64,000 nt of DNA from Limnanthes douglasii subsp. nivea (Eukaryota > Streptophyta > Magnoliopsida > Brassicales > Limnanthaceae), in contig JAUPFV010000002.1 of assembly GCA_036936605.1 (NCBI GenBank), positions 267,228,770 through 267,292,769 of the forward strand, in the 5' to 3' direction. Position 1 is the first letter of the stretch. The number at the start of each line of letters is the position of its first letter. A program made the translations under genes and the position numbers. Positions 22,252 through 32,200 of this stretch are shown piece by piece. The notes under the pieces are model-generated. The model ran no database searches, was not told the DNA's origin, and saw only the letters and a program-made list of their open reading frames with translations.

Positions 22252-22547
22252 TGGTGAGAATAGAAATTGGATTGAGAAGATTGAGAATATCGACTAAGAA
22301 TCAGCAGAGATTTTAGATGGTAAATATAATCTTTCTCCTCTAATTATTTCATAGGTGTAATCAGCCTCCTCGACCTCTTTAAATAGGCCTAGTGAGTTAG
22401 TTACAAATTCGGTTACATAAGAGATTTATTTACAGTTCAGTCCCTATTCTTCTTATAAAACTTTAATCTTATTCTATATTAATAGAACTTATCATTCAAG
22501 TCCTTATTAATTACATTTAATTACCTTATGAATATATTTCCTTATCA
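22252..22547 (-). repeat. Gypsy-1 5' LTR
   Basis: 296 bp; differs from the other LTR (13251-13546) at seven positions by eye. Confidence 0.92.
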
Positions 22548-22552
22548 ATGGT

Positions 22553-23241
22553 CAATTCCATGTTGTCCTATTCGGGTTTGAGTGAAGGATTCTGGGGTGA
22601 GGCTATGTTAACAGCCTGTTATTTATTGAATCGTGTTCCCACTAAAAGGAATAAGATGACCCGTATGAGCTTTGGTTTAAGAAGCCTCCAACACTGAATT
22701 ATTTGAGAGTTTGGGGTTGTAGAGCAGTTGTAAGACTCACTGAACCTAAAAGGAAAAATTTGGGTGAAAGAGGAATAGATTGTATCTTCATTGGGTATGC
22801 TGAGCATTCCATTGCATATAGGTTCTATGTGTTAGAATCCAATAACTATGTGTCAGTGAACACAGTTATCGAGTCAAGTGATGCAATATTTGATGAAGAG
22901 AGATTTACTTCTATACCTAGACCTATAGATTTGATTCAAAACTCTTTGAATAGGAAATCAAGTGAAATTGAAAATATATCAAGTGGTACCAATTGTGTAC
23001 TTGAACCTTCTGAACCAAGGAGAAGTACTTAAGCCAAAAAAGCTAAGTCGTGCGGATCTGATTTTCAACTATATTTAGTTAAAGGGTCAAGAGATAAGAT
23101 TGACTATCAATATCAATACTGTTTTGTTATTGAAGATGATTCAAGGACTTTTAGTGATGTTATGGCATCAAGGGATGATGCATTCTGGAAAGAAGCTATC
23201 CAGGATAAAATAGAGTCTATCATGCATAATAATATATGAGA
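22553..23241 (+). pseudogene. Copia-1 integrase, C-terminal half, and linker
   Basis: Resumes exactly after the gypsy target duplication: SMLSYSGLSEGFWGEAML, a frameshift near 22650, then LNYLRVWGCRAVVRL and GIDCIFIGYAEHSIAYRFYV, typical of the copia integrase end. Stops at 23032 and 23237-23239 separate it from RT; the linker includes DAFWKEAIQDKIESI, the usual RT lead-in. Confidence 0.88.
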
Positions 23242-23242
23242 G

Positions 23243-24681
23243 TTGGCTGATTTACCTCCTGTGTGCAAATCATTGGGACATAGGTGGATATTTAAACGAA
23301 AAATGAAAGTAGATGGTACTATTGAAAGGTATAAAGCTAGATTGGTTATCCAAGGATTTAGACAAAGAGAAGGAATTAACTTCTTTGATACTTATGCTCC
23401 GGTTGCTAGGATTTCCACTATTAGATTGTTGATTACGCTTGCATCTGTATACAATCTTGTAATTCATCAAATGGATGTTAAAACTGCATTCTTGAATGGT
23501 GATTTGGATGAGGATATTTATATGAAACAACCGGAAGGGTTTGTGATGCCTGGTTGTGAAAACAAGGTATGGAAGTTGAAAAAGTCTTTGTATGGTTTGA
23601 AACAAGCACCAAAAGATTGGCATAAAAAATTTGATAATGTGATATTGTCTAATGGATTTATTCCTAACCAAGCAGACAAGTGTGTATATAGCAAATTTGA
23701 TAATTCTGGTAAAGGAGTTATGATTTGTCTATATGTGGATGATATGTTGATTTTTGGTACTGACAAAAATCAGGTTAATGAAACGAAGAAATTTTTATCA
23801 TCTAATTTTGAGATGAAGGATTTGGGGGAAGTTGAAATGATTCTTGGTATAAGAATCAAGCGAAAGAACAATAGTATATCGATTTCTCAATCCCACTATA
23901 TTGAGAAGATATTAAATAAATTTAATTTGAAAGATTGTTCTCCGGTAAGCACACCTATAGATCCTAGTCTTAAGCTTCAACCTAATAAAGATATTGCTAT
24001 ATCTCAACTTGAATACTCGAGAGCCATCGGGTGTCTTATGTATGCCATGACTAGCACTAGGCCGGATATTTCCTTTGCTGTTGGAAAACTTAGTAGGTAT
24101 ACTAGCAATCCTAGTTCACATCATTGGCAAGTTTTAAATCGAGTATTCAAGTATTTGAAAGGAACCATTAATTATGGTTTAACTTTTACCGGATTTCCTT
24201 CTGTACTTGAAGGATATTCAGACGCGAGTTATATTTCCAATATGGAAGATCATTCTTCCACAAGTGGATGAGTATTTCTACTTGGAGGAGGTGCTATCTC
24301 TTGGGCGTCTAAGAAGCAAACTTGTATTACTAATTTAACAATGGAATCAGAGTTTGTGGCATTAGCAGCAGCAAGTAAAGAAGCTGAGTGGCTAAGAAAT
24401 TTAATGTACAAAAATTCTGTTGTGGCCCAAACCGATATCACCTAATATCTATCAGATGTGATAGTGAAGCTGACTTGGCCAATGTTTATAGACAAGTTTA
24501 CAAAGTCAGGTCTAGACACTTAGGTGTTAGACACAGTATGATTCGTGAGCGTATCACGCATGGTGTTATTTCAGTAGAGTTTGTGAGAACTCAATATAAC
24601 TTAGCCGATCATTTAACCAAAGGGTTAAATAGAGATCTTGTGCACAAATCGGCTATTGGGATGGGATTAAAGTCCATATGA
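23243..24681 (+). pseudogene. Copia-1 reverse transcriptase and RNase H
   Basis: RT is well kept: WIFKRKMKVDGTIERYKARL, FDTYAPVARISTIRLL, MDVKTAFLNGDLDEDIYM, YGLKQAPKDWHKKF and the catalytic YVDDMLIF. RNase H follows (YSDASY; a TGA at 24269-24271 replaces a Trp; then [37 protein letters not shown]). A frameshift near 24410 leads to the tail NLADHLTKGLNRDLVHKSA ending at 24681. The lineage is not assigned. Confidence 0.92.
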
Positions 24682-25199
24682 AATCTCTCATATAGAGATA
24701 CCCAATTCCCATCTAATATGACATTAGGTGTTGAATTCAATGTGGAAACCTTAACATCAAGAGATTGGAACACATTTTAATATCATCCCGAGGTATGTGT
24801 TCAGACCTGCAAGTTGTGAAGGTTGAAGATTATCTTCTTAATAGCTCTTTTGAAAAATTGCATATGCAGGTGCAGGAGAAAAGAATTACCTATTTGAGCA
24901 TGAAGTTTAGTCGCTTCAAGAAGCTAGGACTTGGCTTTGATATGCTTAAGAAGGATAAGGACACAAGGCTAGTAAAATATAGTGTCAAGTAAGAACAAGT
25001 GAGAATGTAAATTTATGTGTATATTATCATCATGTATTTATTGTGAATAGTAAAGGTTCAATCCTTAGTGATAACTTGATATTCGAATATTTGGAATGTG
25101 TAATATACTAATGTAAAATTCAATCGTTACGATATTTCATTTATGCATAAATTTGATATTTGATATGATTGTGTTTAGTAGATCATGAATTACACTAAA
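24682..25199 (+). other. Copia-1 3' untranslated region
   Basis: About 520 bp between the pol end and the 3' LTR; no supported gene. Confidence 0.6.
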
Positions 25200-25211
25200 A
25201 TGGGGGAAGAT
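25196..25211 (+). promoter_or_regulatory. Copia-1 polypurine tract
   Basis: aaaatgggggaagat directly before the 3' LTR TGTTATTT; the canonical plant copia arrangement. Confidence 0.88.
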
Positions 25212-25721
25212 TGTTATTTATTTTAGTGTAATTGGATCGACTAGTCGACCAATTTAATCATGATACATTATCAAACAAGTCATAGAGTGCGGAGTGCATT
25301 CTTGTTAGATTCGATCATGATTAACGGGGTCAAGGGGCATAGCCCCTTGCGGGATCAAGGGGCATAGCCCCTTGCGGGATCAAGGGGCTATTGTTGGATC
25401 GGCTATAGTTGCAAGTCAACAGAATTTCGAAATTGAAAATTTGAACGTTTTAGTCAAATTTTAAATTTCATCCGCTTTATTACAAAACCAGTTTAGAGAC
25501 TTTAACTCCCCTAACTTCCAAACTGTTTTTTTGGTTGGTCGAAAATATTAAATATGGGTTCTGTTGAAAAAGAAAATCATATCATTTTTCATCCTCTCTG
25601 TTTAATTGAATATCTCTGATTTTATCCAATTGAAATTTTTGGAGAACCCCAAAAATATTTCAATAAGAAATTGTTTACAAGACTTCCGAGATTATCCGGA
25701 ATCGAAACATTGTTTTCTACA
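25212..25721 (+). repeat. Copia-1 3' LTR
   Basis: 510 bp, TGTTATTTA to TTCTACA, complete and followed by the GGACT target duplication. Includes a 25-bp duplication not present in the 5' LTR. Confidence 0.9.
25331..25380 (+). repeat. 25-bp direct duplication with hairpin in the Copia-1 3' LTR
   Basis: caaggggcatagccccttgc plus gggat occurs twice in tandem, followed by a third partial start (caaggggcta). Each unit folds as a near-perfect hairpin (aaggggc/gcccctt). The 5' LTR has one unit (11812-11836). Confidence 0.85.
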
Positions 25722-26702
25722 GGACTTTGGTCGCCATCCTAACAAATCCTCCTCTCGAACAAAGTACTACCTTAACCTCCTCTCAATTGACTTTCATCCG
25801 CCCACTCTAATCAGGTTGGAAGACTACCTAACCATAGAGGCACTACGGATGTTACTGCTCACCTTCTATTAGAAAACTCCATCTTGTTCCTTAGCACCAC
25901 TCCAATCAAGCCACACTGCTTGATGAGCCACAGGCACTCCGAACTAGGATCTCTAGAGCCGATCACCTTGAGCATGGCTACTGGTTCATCATGTTCGACC
26001 TCCGAGAATATTACCACCATCGCGTTCCGTTTGGGTTTGGCTCTGATACCACGTGTTGGGAATCTATGGATCCTGTCCGCATATTCCGCCTCCGTATATA
26101 ACTCAGAACACAACCGAGCTCAACACTAGTATGATGGCTACTGGTTCATCATTTATCCCACTACCAGAAGGCCTCATACTAGTTGAGATATGTTCTTACT
26201 TATATACCATTGATCCTTCCCATGTTTAACCGATGTAGGATGTGGGACTTTGGTCGCCACCCTAACAAATAAGACAAATAGCAATAATTTATACATTACA
26301 GTTTCAAAATAACAAATATTTTTAACCAAATAAAATAACAAAAATTTTACCGAAATTCGTTTAAACTCATTTTCCCTTATAAATTAGATTCTGATTAGTT
26401 TTTAAAAAGAATTGATCTAGAATTCCACTTACCTAGGTTCAAATTATTAATTTTCTAGAGTTTTAAATAGGTTTATTAGTTTTTGGTTATGCCATTATAA
26501 CAATAATTTATTTGGTGGCCTCGTAGACAAATTAATTATTAATGGAGGACATGAGAGTCTTTGTATAAAAAAATAAATGGCACGACGAAATTTTAAACTA
26601 AAGATTAAAATCGAATCATAAACATGACAAAAAATTGATTAGATGATAATACAAAATTAAAAGTGAGTTGATATCATCAAAAAAACGTTTCAGCACACCT
26701 GT

Positions 26703-26710
26703 TATATAAA
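26703..26710 (+). promoter_or_regulatory. TATA box of SPH3
   Basis: tatataaa 36 bp before the TSS-side sequence leading to the ATG at 26746, within promoter sequence nearly identical to that of SPH1. Confidence 0.65.
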
Positions 26711-26745
26711 TGGGTCTGAAGACTAAAATAAATTAAAACAAAATC

Positions 26746-27192
26746 ATGAATTTCACATATCTAAGCACGGTTCTTTTAATTTGTACAACGTTGATTTTGA
26801 ATATTTATGTTACAAAGGGACTCGATCCATTATTTTTGGATCCGTCTTTTTACGATCCGTCGAGTGAAACAAAGTCTACGGTAATTGTTTGGAATGATCT
26901 GAGCAATGGTAAAAGCTTATTTGTTCACTGCAAATCTAAAGACAATTATTTGGTTATGAAATATCTAAATCCTTGGGAGGAAACAGATTGGATTTTTGTA
27001 CCAAATTTATTTGGAAGGACTTTGTTTTGGTGTTATCTAAGAAAAGATAATGTACATACTGCTTTTGATGTTTACAATAACACAAAAGGTCTGCTGAAAA
27101 ACTGTCTACAGGATAATAAATGTGTATGGTCTGCAAAAGAAGATAGGATATATATGGTATTTGATGGAAGGGAAGAAAAATGGCATAACTAG
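26746..27192 (+). CDS. SPH3: S-protein homologue with premature stop six codons early
   Basis: 148 residues, collinear with SPH1. Signal peptide MNFTYLSTVLLICTTLILNI, all four conserved cysteines (VHCKSKD, LFWCYLR, KNCLQDNKC) and VFDGREEKWHN are kept. A tgg-to-tag change turns Trp149 into a stop, removing WEQGQI. There are several replacements relative to SPH1 (DDDLG to DNYLV, DGI to DRI, NPR to NPW). The change in the otherwise conserved DDDLG loop and the lost tail make full function uncertain, but the fold could survive. The promoter and a downstream aataaa are present. Confidence 0.8.
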   Translation: MNFTYLSTVLLICTTLILNIYVTKGLDPLFLDPSFYDPSSETKSTVIVWNDLSNGKSLFVHCKSKDNYLVMKYLNPWEETDWIFVPNLFGRTLFWCYLRKDNVHTAFDVYNNTKGLLKNCLQDNKCVWSAKEDRIYMVFDGREEKWHN

Positions 27193-27807
27193 GAACAAGG
27201 TCAAATTTAGTTTCATGTTCAATATCGCATTTTCCAATGTGAAATTTAAAAAATTATTATAAATGGAATAAAGATTTGGAATATAAAAATAAGTATTATT
27301 TTCATATATTTTTGTATTCGTGAGCTCTCGGACAAAAAAAAATTTGAACTTATAACTTATTAATATCTAATGTGACATAAATTTAGAACCCGAATTTATA
27401 TGTTTAAATTTAATTGTACAAGTCATTCAAGTTTATGTTGCTATCATCTTATTATGTATACATTTTTTGTGGTTTTGGATGGTTTCCATGTATTTGCAAA
27501 AATAGTTACTTGTAAAAATGCGATACTTTTTACTTGAAAAACATCTTGTTAAATACTAAAGGAAATGAATGTATTTAAGGTAGTCAATGGGCTAATTTCA
27601 TTGAAATCTAAATGCGAATATAAAATCTTGATCTAAAAAACTGGTCTCATGTAATGAAAAAAATAAACTTCTGTCAATTTATTATTGTAGATTTGTTTTT
27701 AACTAAAGATTAAAATCGAATCATAAACATGATAAAAAAATTGATTAGATGATAAGACAAAATTAAAAGTAAGTTGATATCATCAAAAGACATTTCAACT
27801 CACATGT

Positions 27808-27815
27808 TATATAAA
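27808..27815 (+). promoter_or_regulatory. TATA box of SPH4
   Basis: tatataaa in promoter sequence homologous to the other copies, 36 bp before the former start codon position. Confidence 0.5.
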
Positions 27816-27850
27816 TCGGTCTGAAGACTAAAACAAATTAAAATAAAATC

Positions 27851-28331
27851 GTGAATTTCACATATCTAAGCACGGTGCTTTTAATTTGTACACGGTGCTT
27901 TTAATTTGTACAATGTTGAGTTTGAATGTATGTTACGAAGGGAGTTGATCCATTATTTTTGGATCCGCTTTTTCGATCCGCAAATTGAAACAAAGGTTAC
28001 GGTAATTGTTCGGAATGATTTTAGCAATGGTAAAAGCTTATTTGTTCACTGCAAATCTAAAGAGGATGATTTGGATATAAAATATCTAAATCCTAGTGAG
28101 GAAACACACTGGAGTTTTGGACCAAATTTCTTTGGAAAAACTTTGTTTTGGTGTTATCTAAGAAAAGATAATGTACATACTCCTTTTGATGTTTATAATA
28201 ACACAAAAGGTCGGCTGAAAAACTGTCTACAATATAAAAAATGTGTATGGTCTGCAAAAGAAGATGAAATATATATGGTATTTGATAGAAGGAAAGAAAA
28301 ATGGTATAACTGGGAACAAGATCAATTTTAG
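27851..28331 (+). pseudogene. SPH4: S-protein homologue with lost start and broken signal peptide
   Basis: The ATG of the other copies is GTG here (27851). A 20-bp tandem duplication (cacggtgcttttaatttgta twice, 27871-27910) shifts the frame into a stop, and two 2-bp losses follow. The mature domain is open and well kept from about 27930 to 28331: VHCKSKEDDLD, LFWCYLRKDN, KNCLQYKKCVW, KWYNWEQDQF, with all four cysteines. An inner ATG at 27930 could start a protein without a signal peptide, which would not be secreted. Most likely a pseudogene; it is the most diverged copy. Confidence 0.85.
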
Positions 28332-28689
28332 TTTCATGTTCAATGTGGCATTTTCCAACGTGAAATTTAAAAAATTGTTACAAATGGAATAAAGATTTGG
28401 AATATAAAAATAAACATTTTTCATATATTTTTGTATTTATCATATCAGGGACCAATGATTTTCGAACTTATAACTTATAAATATCTAATGTGATATAAAT
28501 TAAGAATTCGAATTTATATGTTTAAATTTAATGGTATAGGTCATTCAACTTTATATTGCTATCATCTTGTTCAATATACTTTTTTGTGGTTTTGGATGGT
28601 TTCTATGTATTTGAAATTTATGGGAAAGTATTTAGTGTTAACATAATGTTCGATAAAATGTATATAAAAGTTTTGGTTGTGAAGTAATA

Positions 28690-29262
28690 TTTTTTTTATT
28701 TTTAAAAAGCATGTTCTTCAAGATTCGCAAATATGCGTATAATAAACATACATTTTTATTTGTTAAAAATATTTACTTTTATTAATGAAAAATTTGCACT
28801 TTTACTTTTTAAAAATATGATGTCAATAAATTTTACTTGCGAATAATTTTTAAAAAAATTTGTAAAACCTATCAAATACATAATGTTCAAGACTTGTGAA
28901 AATGTGTGTATTGCATTTACGAAAAGACTAGTAAAAAAGAAATTATTTCATTTGCGAAAATACTTGTAAAAATGAGACACTTTTTACTTGAAAATCATGT
29001 TGTTCAAGATTTGTAAAAATGAATGTATTTACTTGCGAATTACTTGTGAAAAATAAATATTTTTACTTGTAAAAAAAATTGATGTTCAATATTTGCATAA
29101 ATTAGTGTATATGTACGAATATACTCAATTGTGAAAAATATGCATTCTTACTTATGAAGTACATAATGTTCGAGACTTCAAAAAATGAGTGTATTTTACT
29201 TGAAAAATGAGTGTATTTTACTTGCGAAAATATTGAATTTTAAAAAATAAACATTTTTACTT
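28690..29262. repeat. Degenerate short-motif array after SPH4
   Basis: Counterpart of the array after SPH1 (tacttgtgaaaat, gaaatacataatgttc words), cut off at 29262 by LINE-1. Confidence 0.65.
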
Positions 29263-32200
29263 ATGTTATCACTTGGGTCACAGTCAAGAGAATTCTATGA
29301 TGGCTCCTCCTAATACTCAACGTAACCCTAGAGCTACTAAAGAAACAACATCTGAAGGAAATATACAGCATTCTCAAGAGGAACCATACCCTACAATTCA
29401 ATTAACTACCCAAGTTAACAAAGATCCTAAAGATAAAGATCCATACAAGGCTAAAATCAAATCCATAATAATCAATCTTAATCAAAGAATTGATTCCAGT
29501 AAGGTTGTCGTGGAAAAAAAACGATATTCATCCTTCTCAAACTATTCTAAACAAGGAATTTATTTTTAGTTCTTGTGATCATGTGGAAGAAATAGGAAAA
29601 CAACAAACTCATGATATTAAACGATTCATAACCCCTAAAGAAGAAAAAATTATAGAAGCCATTCAAACTCTAGATTATAGATATCATATTGATACTGCTC
29701 TGGATTATGAGAATCTGATTTATGGAAATACAACTCCTAATCAAAACAAAATAGGAAGTGTACCTTACTCCACAACTTTTAAAAGAAAAGAAGTTGATAA
29801 ACGTTTCAAATATTTACTGAAAAAAAAAAGATTAAAGAGGCAAAAAGAAAGAAAAAAACTAAAAGCTGAAATATCAAAGCTTTGTAATTCGCTGGAACTA
29901 GTAAATCTATCATCTTCAAATCAAATAATGATCAAGTTTCTTAATTGGAACATTTGCGGTATCAAAAATAAGTCTTCTTTAAGAAGGCTCAAATAAATCA
30001 CCTCTAATACCAGATAAAGATTGTGGTTATTCAAGAGCCTCTTATTATCATTGACAATATTGACAACAGTGCTGCTAAAATTGGTTTTAAATATTTTAAA
30101 GCAATTATTTCTAATAAAATTTGGGTTTTCTCGAATGATGATATCATCATCAATAATTTAATTGATCACCCTCAATGTTTATATTCTGAAGTTAAATATA
30201 TTTACTTGAATAAGTGCTTTTTACTAACTATTGCATATGCTAAGTGTCAAAAAAATAAACAGGATTGACCTTTGGAGCCCTCTAAGCTTCATCTCAACTA
30301 CTTCTAAGGAATGGATGATCATGGAGATTTCAATGTTGTTTCATCAATTGATGATAAAATTGGTTGCTCTACCTTCTCCCATAACAACACAGAAGATTTT
30401 AATGATTTTATTAATGATTGTCATCTAGAGGATGATGGTTATACTAGCTCCAAATTCACTTGGTCCAACAATTCCAAGTGGGAGAATTTGGATAAAGTTC
30501 TTATCAACTTTGCTTGGTTTGATTTTTCAGTGAAACCAAAGTCATCCATATGGTCAGAACCTGTTTTTCCCATACTTCTTTATGTATCTTAATATCTAAA
30601 TACATATTAATATGTGGATAATTGATAATGATTTTGTCAGTGTTATAGAGAACAACTGCGATCAGCAGATAAAAGACTACATTATGTATATATTTTCGAA
30701 CAAGCTTAGCAGACTAAAATAAGGTCTTAAGGTATGGAACATAACTTACTTTGGTAACATTTTGAACAAAGTGCAGGAAAGTGAAGATGAAGTCAAGAAG
30801 TTGGAAATCAACCATCAAGAAAATAAGAGCATGACTACTCAAATTGAGCTTTCTAAGGCCAATTCTTTTCTTCTTCAAGCTCTCAAAATGGATGAGTCTT
30901 ATTGGCACTAAAAATGCTATTCAAATTAGCTCAAAGAAGGTATAAAAACAATAAAACATACCATAGCTATGTAAGAAAGAAGAGAAGAAAAAAATATCAA
31001 GTATTAAATTTGGTGATTATTGGATCCTTGAATATAATTTAATTGATCAATTTGATGAATCTTATTTTAAAGAGACTCTTACTGAGATTCCCTATTATAG
31101 CAATCAAGAAGATTACATAAGAATGCAGGGCACTATATTAAACAACATTCCAAATCTAATTAGAGAATAAGGCAATATATTTCTTATGCTTCCTCCTACT
31201 AATGATGAGATCTTTGGCATTATCAATAGCCTTAATCTTTCAAGAGCAGCTGACATGGATGGCTTTAACAACTATTTTTCAAGACTTGCTGGAACATCAT
31301 CAAAAGTGATCTCCGTCAAGCCATGAAATCCTTTATTCTTAGTCATAATATCCCTCAAGGTATTATGGAAACATGTTTGTGCCTCATTCCTAAAACCATT
31401 AATCCTAAAATTGGAAATATTTTATACCTATTAGTCTTTTTACTCTTCTAAGTAGAATAATATCAAAGATAATAAACGATTGACTCACTAGAATATTTCT
31501 TAAAATTATCTATGAGGTTCAAGGTAGGTATGTTTTGGATAAATCAATTCATAAAAAAAATTTAATTTCCAAATAACTTATCTATGGTTTAAACAGAAAA
31601 ATAAAAGCTAGAAATATCATGATTCGGGTTGATATGACCAAAGCATTTGATAAAATGTCTTATAGATTCATAAGCAATGTGCTCCTTAAGTTTAGTTTTT
31701 CTTTTAAATTTGTTAGTCTGATCAATAAGTTAATTACATCTATCTTTGTCTCTATTCTTATAAAAGGTGAGGTTGTGGGTTATTTCAAAACTAAAAGAGG
31801 TCTTAGACAAGAGGATCATCTTTTCCATGGTTTTTTTATAATTTTTGAAATTTTTTTAATTAGAGGTCTTTACAAGCTGTTTGAAATTAACAAATCTATG
31901 AAGTTCACTACTATAAGTGATGTGGTTATTCCATGCCTGGATTTTGTTGATTCTATTCTCATCTTCACTGATAGTCTTGATACTACTATTGACCATCTTT
32001 GCAAGTTTCTACAGAATTATAAAGATGTATTTGGACACGTGATTAACAAAGACAAAACAAAGGTCATTACATCTACAAGCATTACCAACATAAGAATGTC
32101 TTCCCTTATCAACCAGACTAGTTTAAGTACATATTATTATCCTACTAATTACTTAGGTTTTACTTTAATACGAATAATAGAGAAAGCAATTACAACTCTC

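Larger units (their letters stand above)
13251..22547 (-). mobile_element. Gypsy-1: Tat-type Ty3/gypsy retrotransposon with antisense gene
   Basis: 9297-bp element inserted in the Copia-1 integrase with perfect duplication atggt (13246-13250 and 22548-22552). Both LTRs are 296 bp and differ at seven positions by eye. Order gag-RT-RNase H-second RNase H-integrase on the minus strand, with the extra plant-type RNase H, a long 3' region and an antisense ORF, points to the Tat lineage. Protease and the RT N-terminus are missing (junction near 20317), so it is not autonomous. Confidence 0.9.
11694..25721 (+). mobile_element. Copia-1: Ty1/copia retrotransposon, decayed, contains a gypsy
   Basis: TG...CA element inserted in a TRIM LTR with perfect target duplication ggact (11689-11693 and 25722-25726). 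Order gag-protease-integrase-RT-RNase H identifies Ty1/copia. The 5' LTR is truncated and directly joined to gag, removing the primer-binding site. The 3' LTR and its purine tract are complete. Pol carries several stops and frameshifts, so it is not autonomous. The integrase region is interrupted by the gypsy at 13251-22547. Confidence 0.92.
11474..26267 (-). mobile_element. TRIM retrotransposon, copy 3, split by Copia-1
   Basis: The left LTR begins at 11474 and is broken at 11693; it resumes after Copia-1 and ends at 25744. The right LTR is 26054-26267. The primer-binding-site complement ggctctgatacca is at 26039-26051 and the purine tract complement is at 25745-25757. A perfect 5-bp target duplication aataa is at 11469-11473 and 26268-26272. 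Part of the right LTR has been replaced by a patch that copies the internal ggctactggttcatcat region. Confidence 0.88.
10974..27600 (+). repeat. SPH tandem unit 3, expanded by nested insertions
   Basis: Leader from 10974, TRIM-3 (11474 onwards), the Copia-1/gypsy nest inside its left LTR, the TRIM remainder, the SPH3 promoter and gene, then a spacer collapsed by deletions at about 27480-27600. Without the 14 kb insertion the unit would be about 2.6 kb. Confidence 0.8.
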
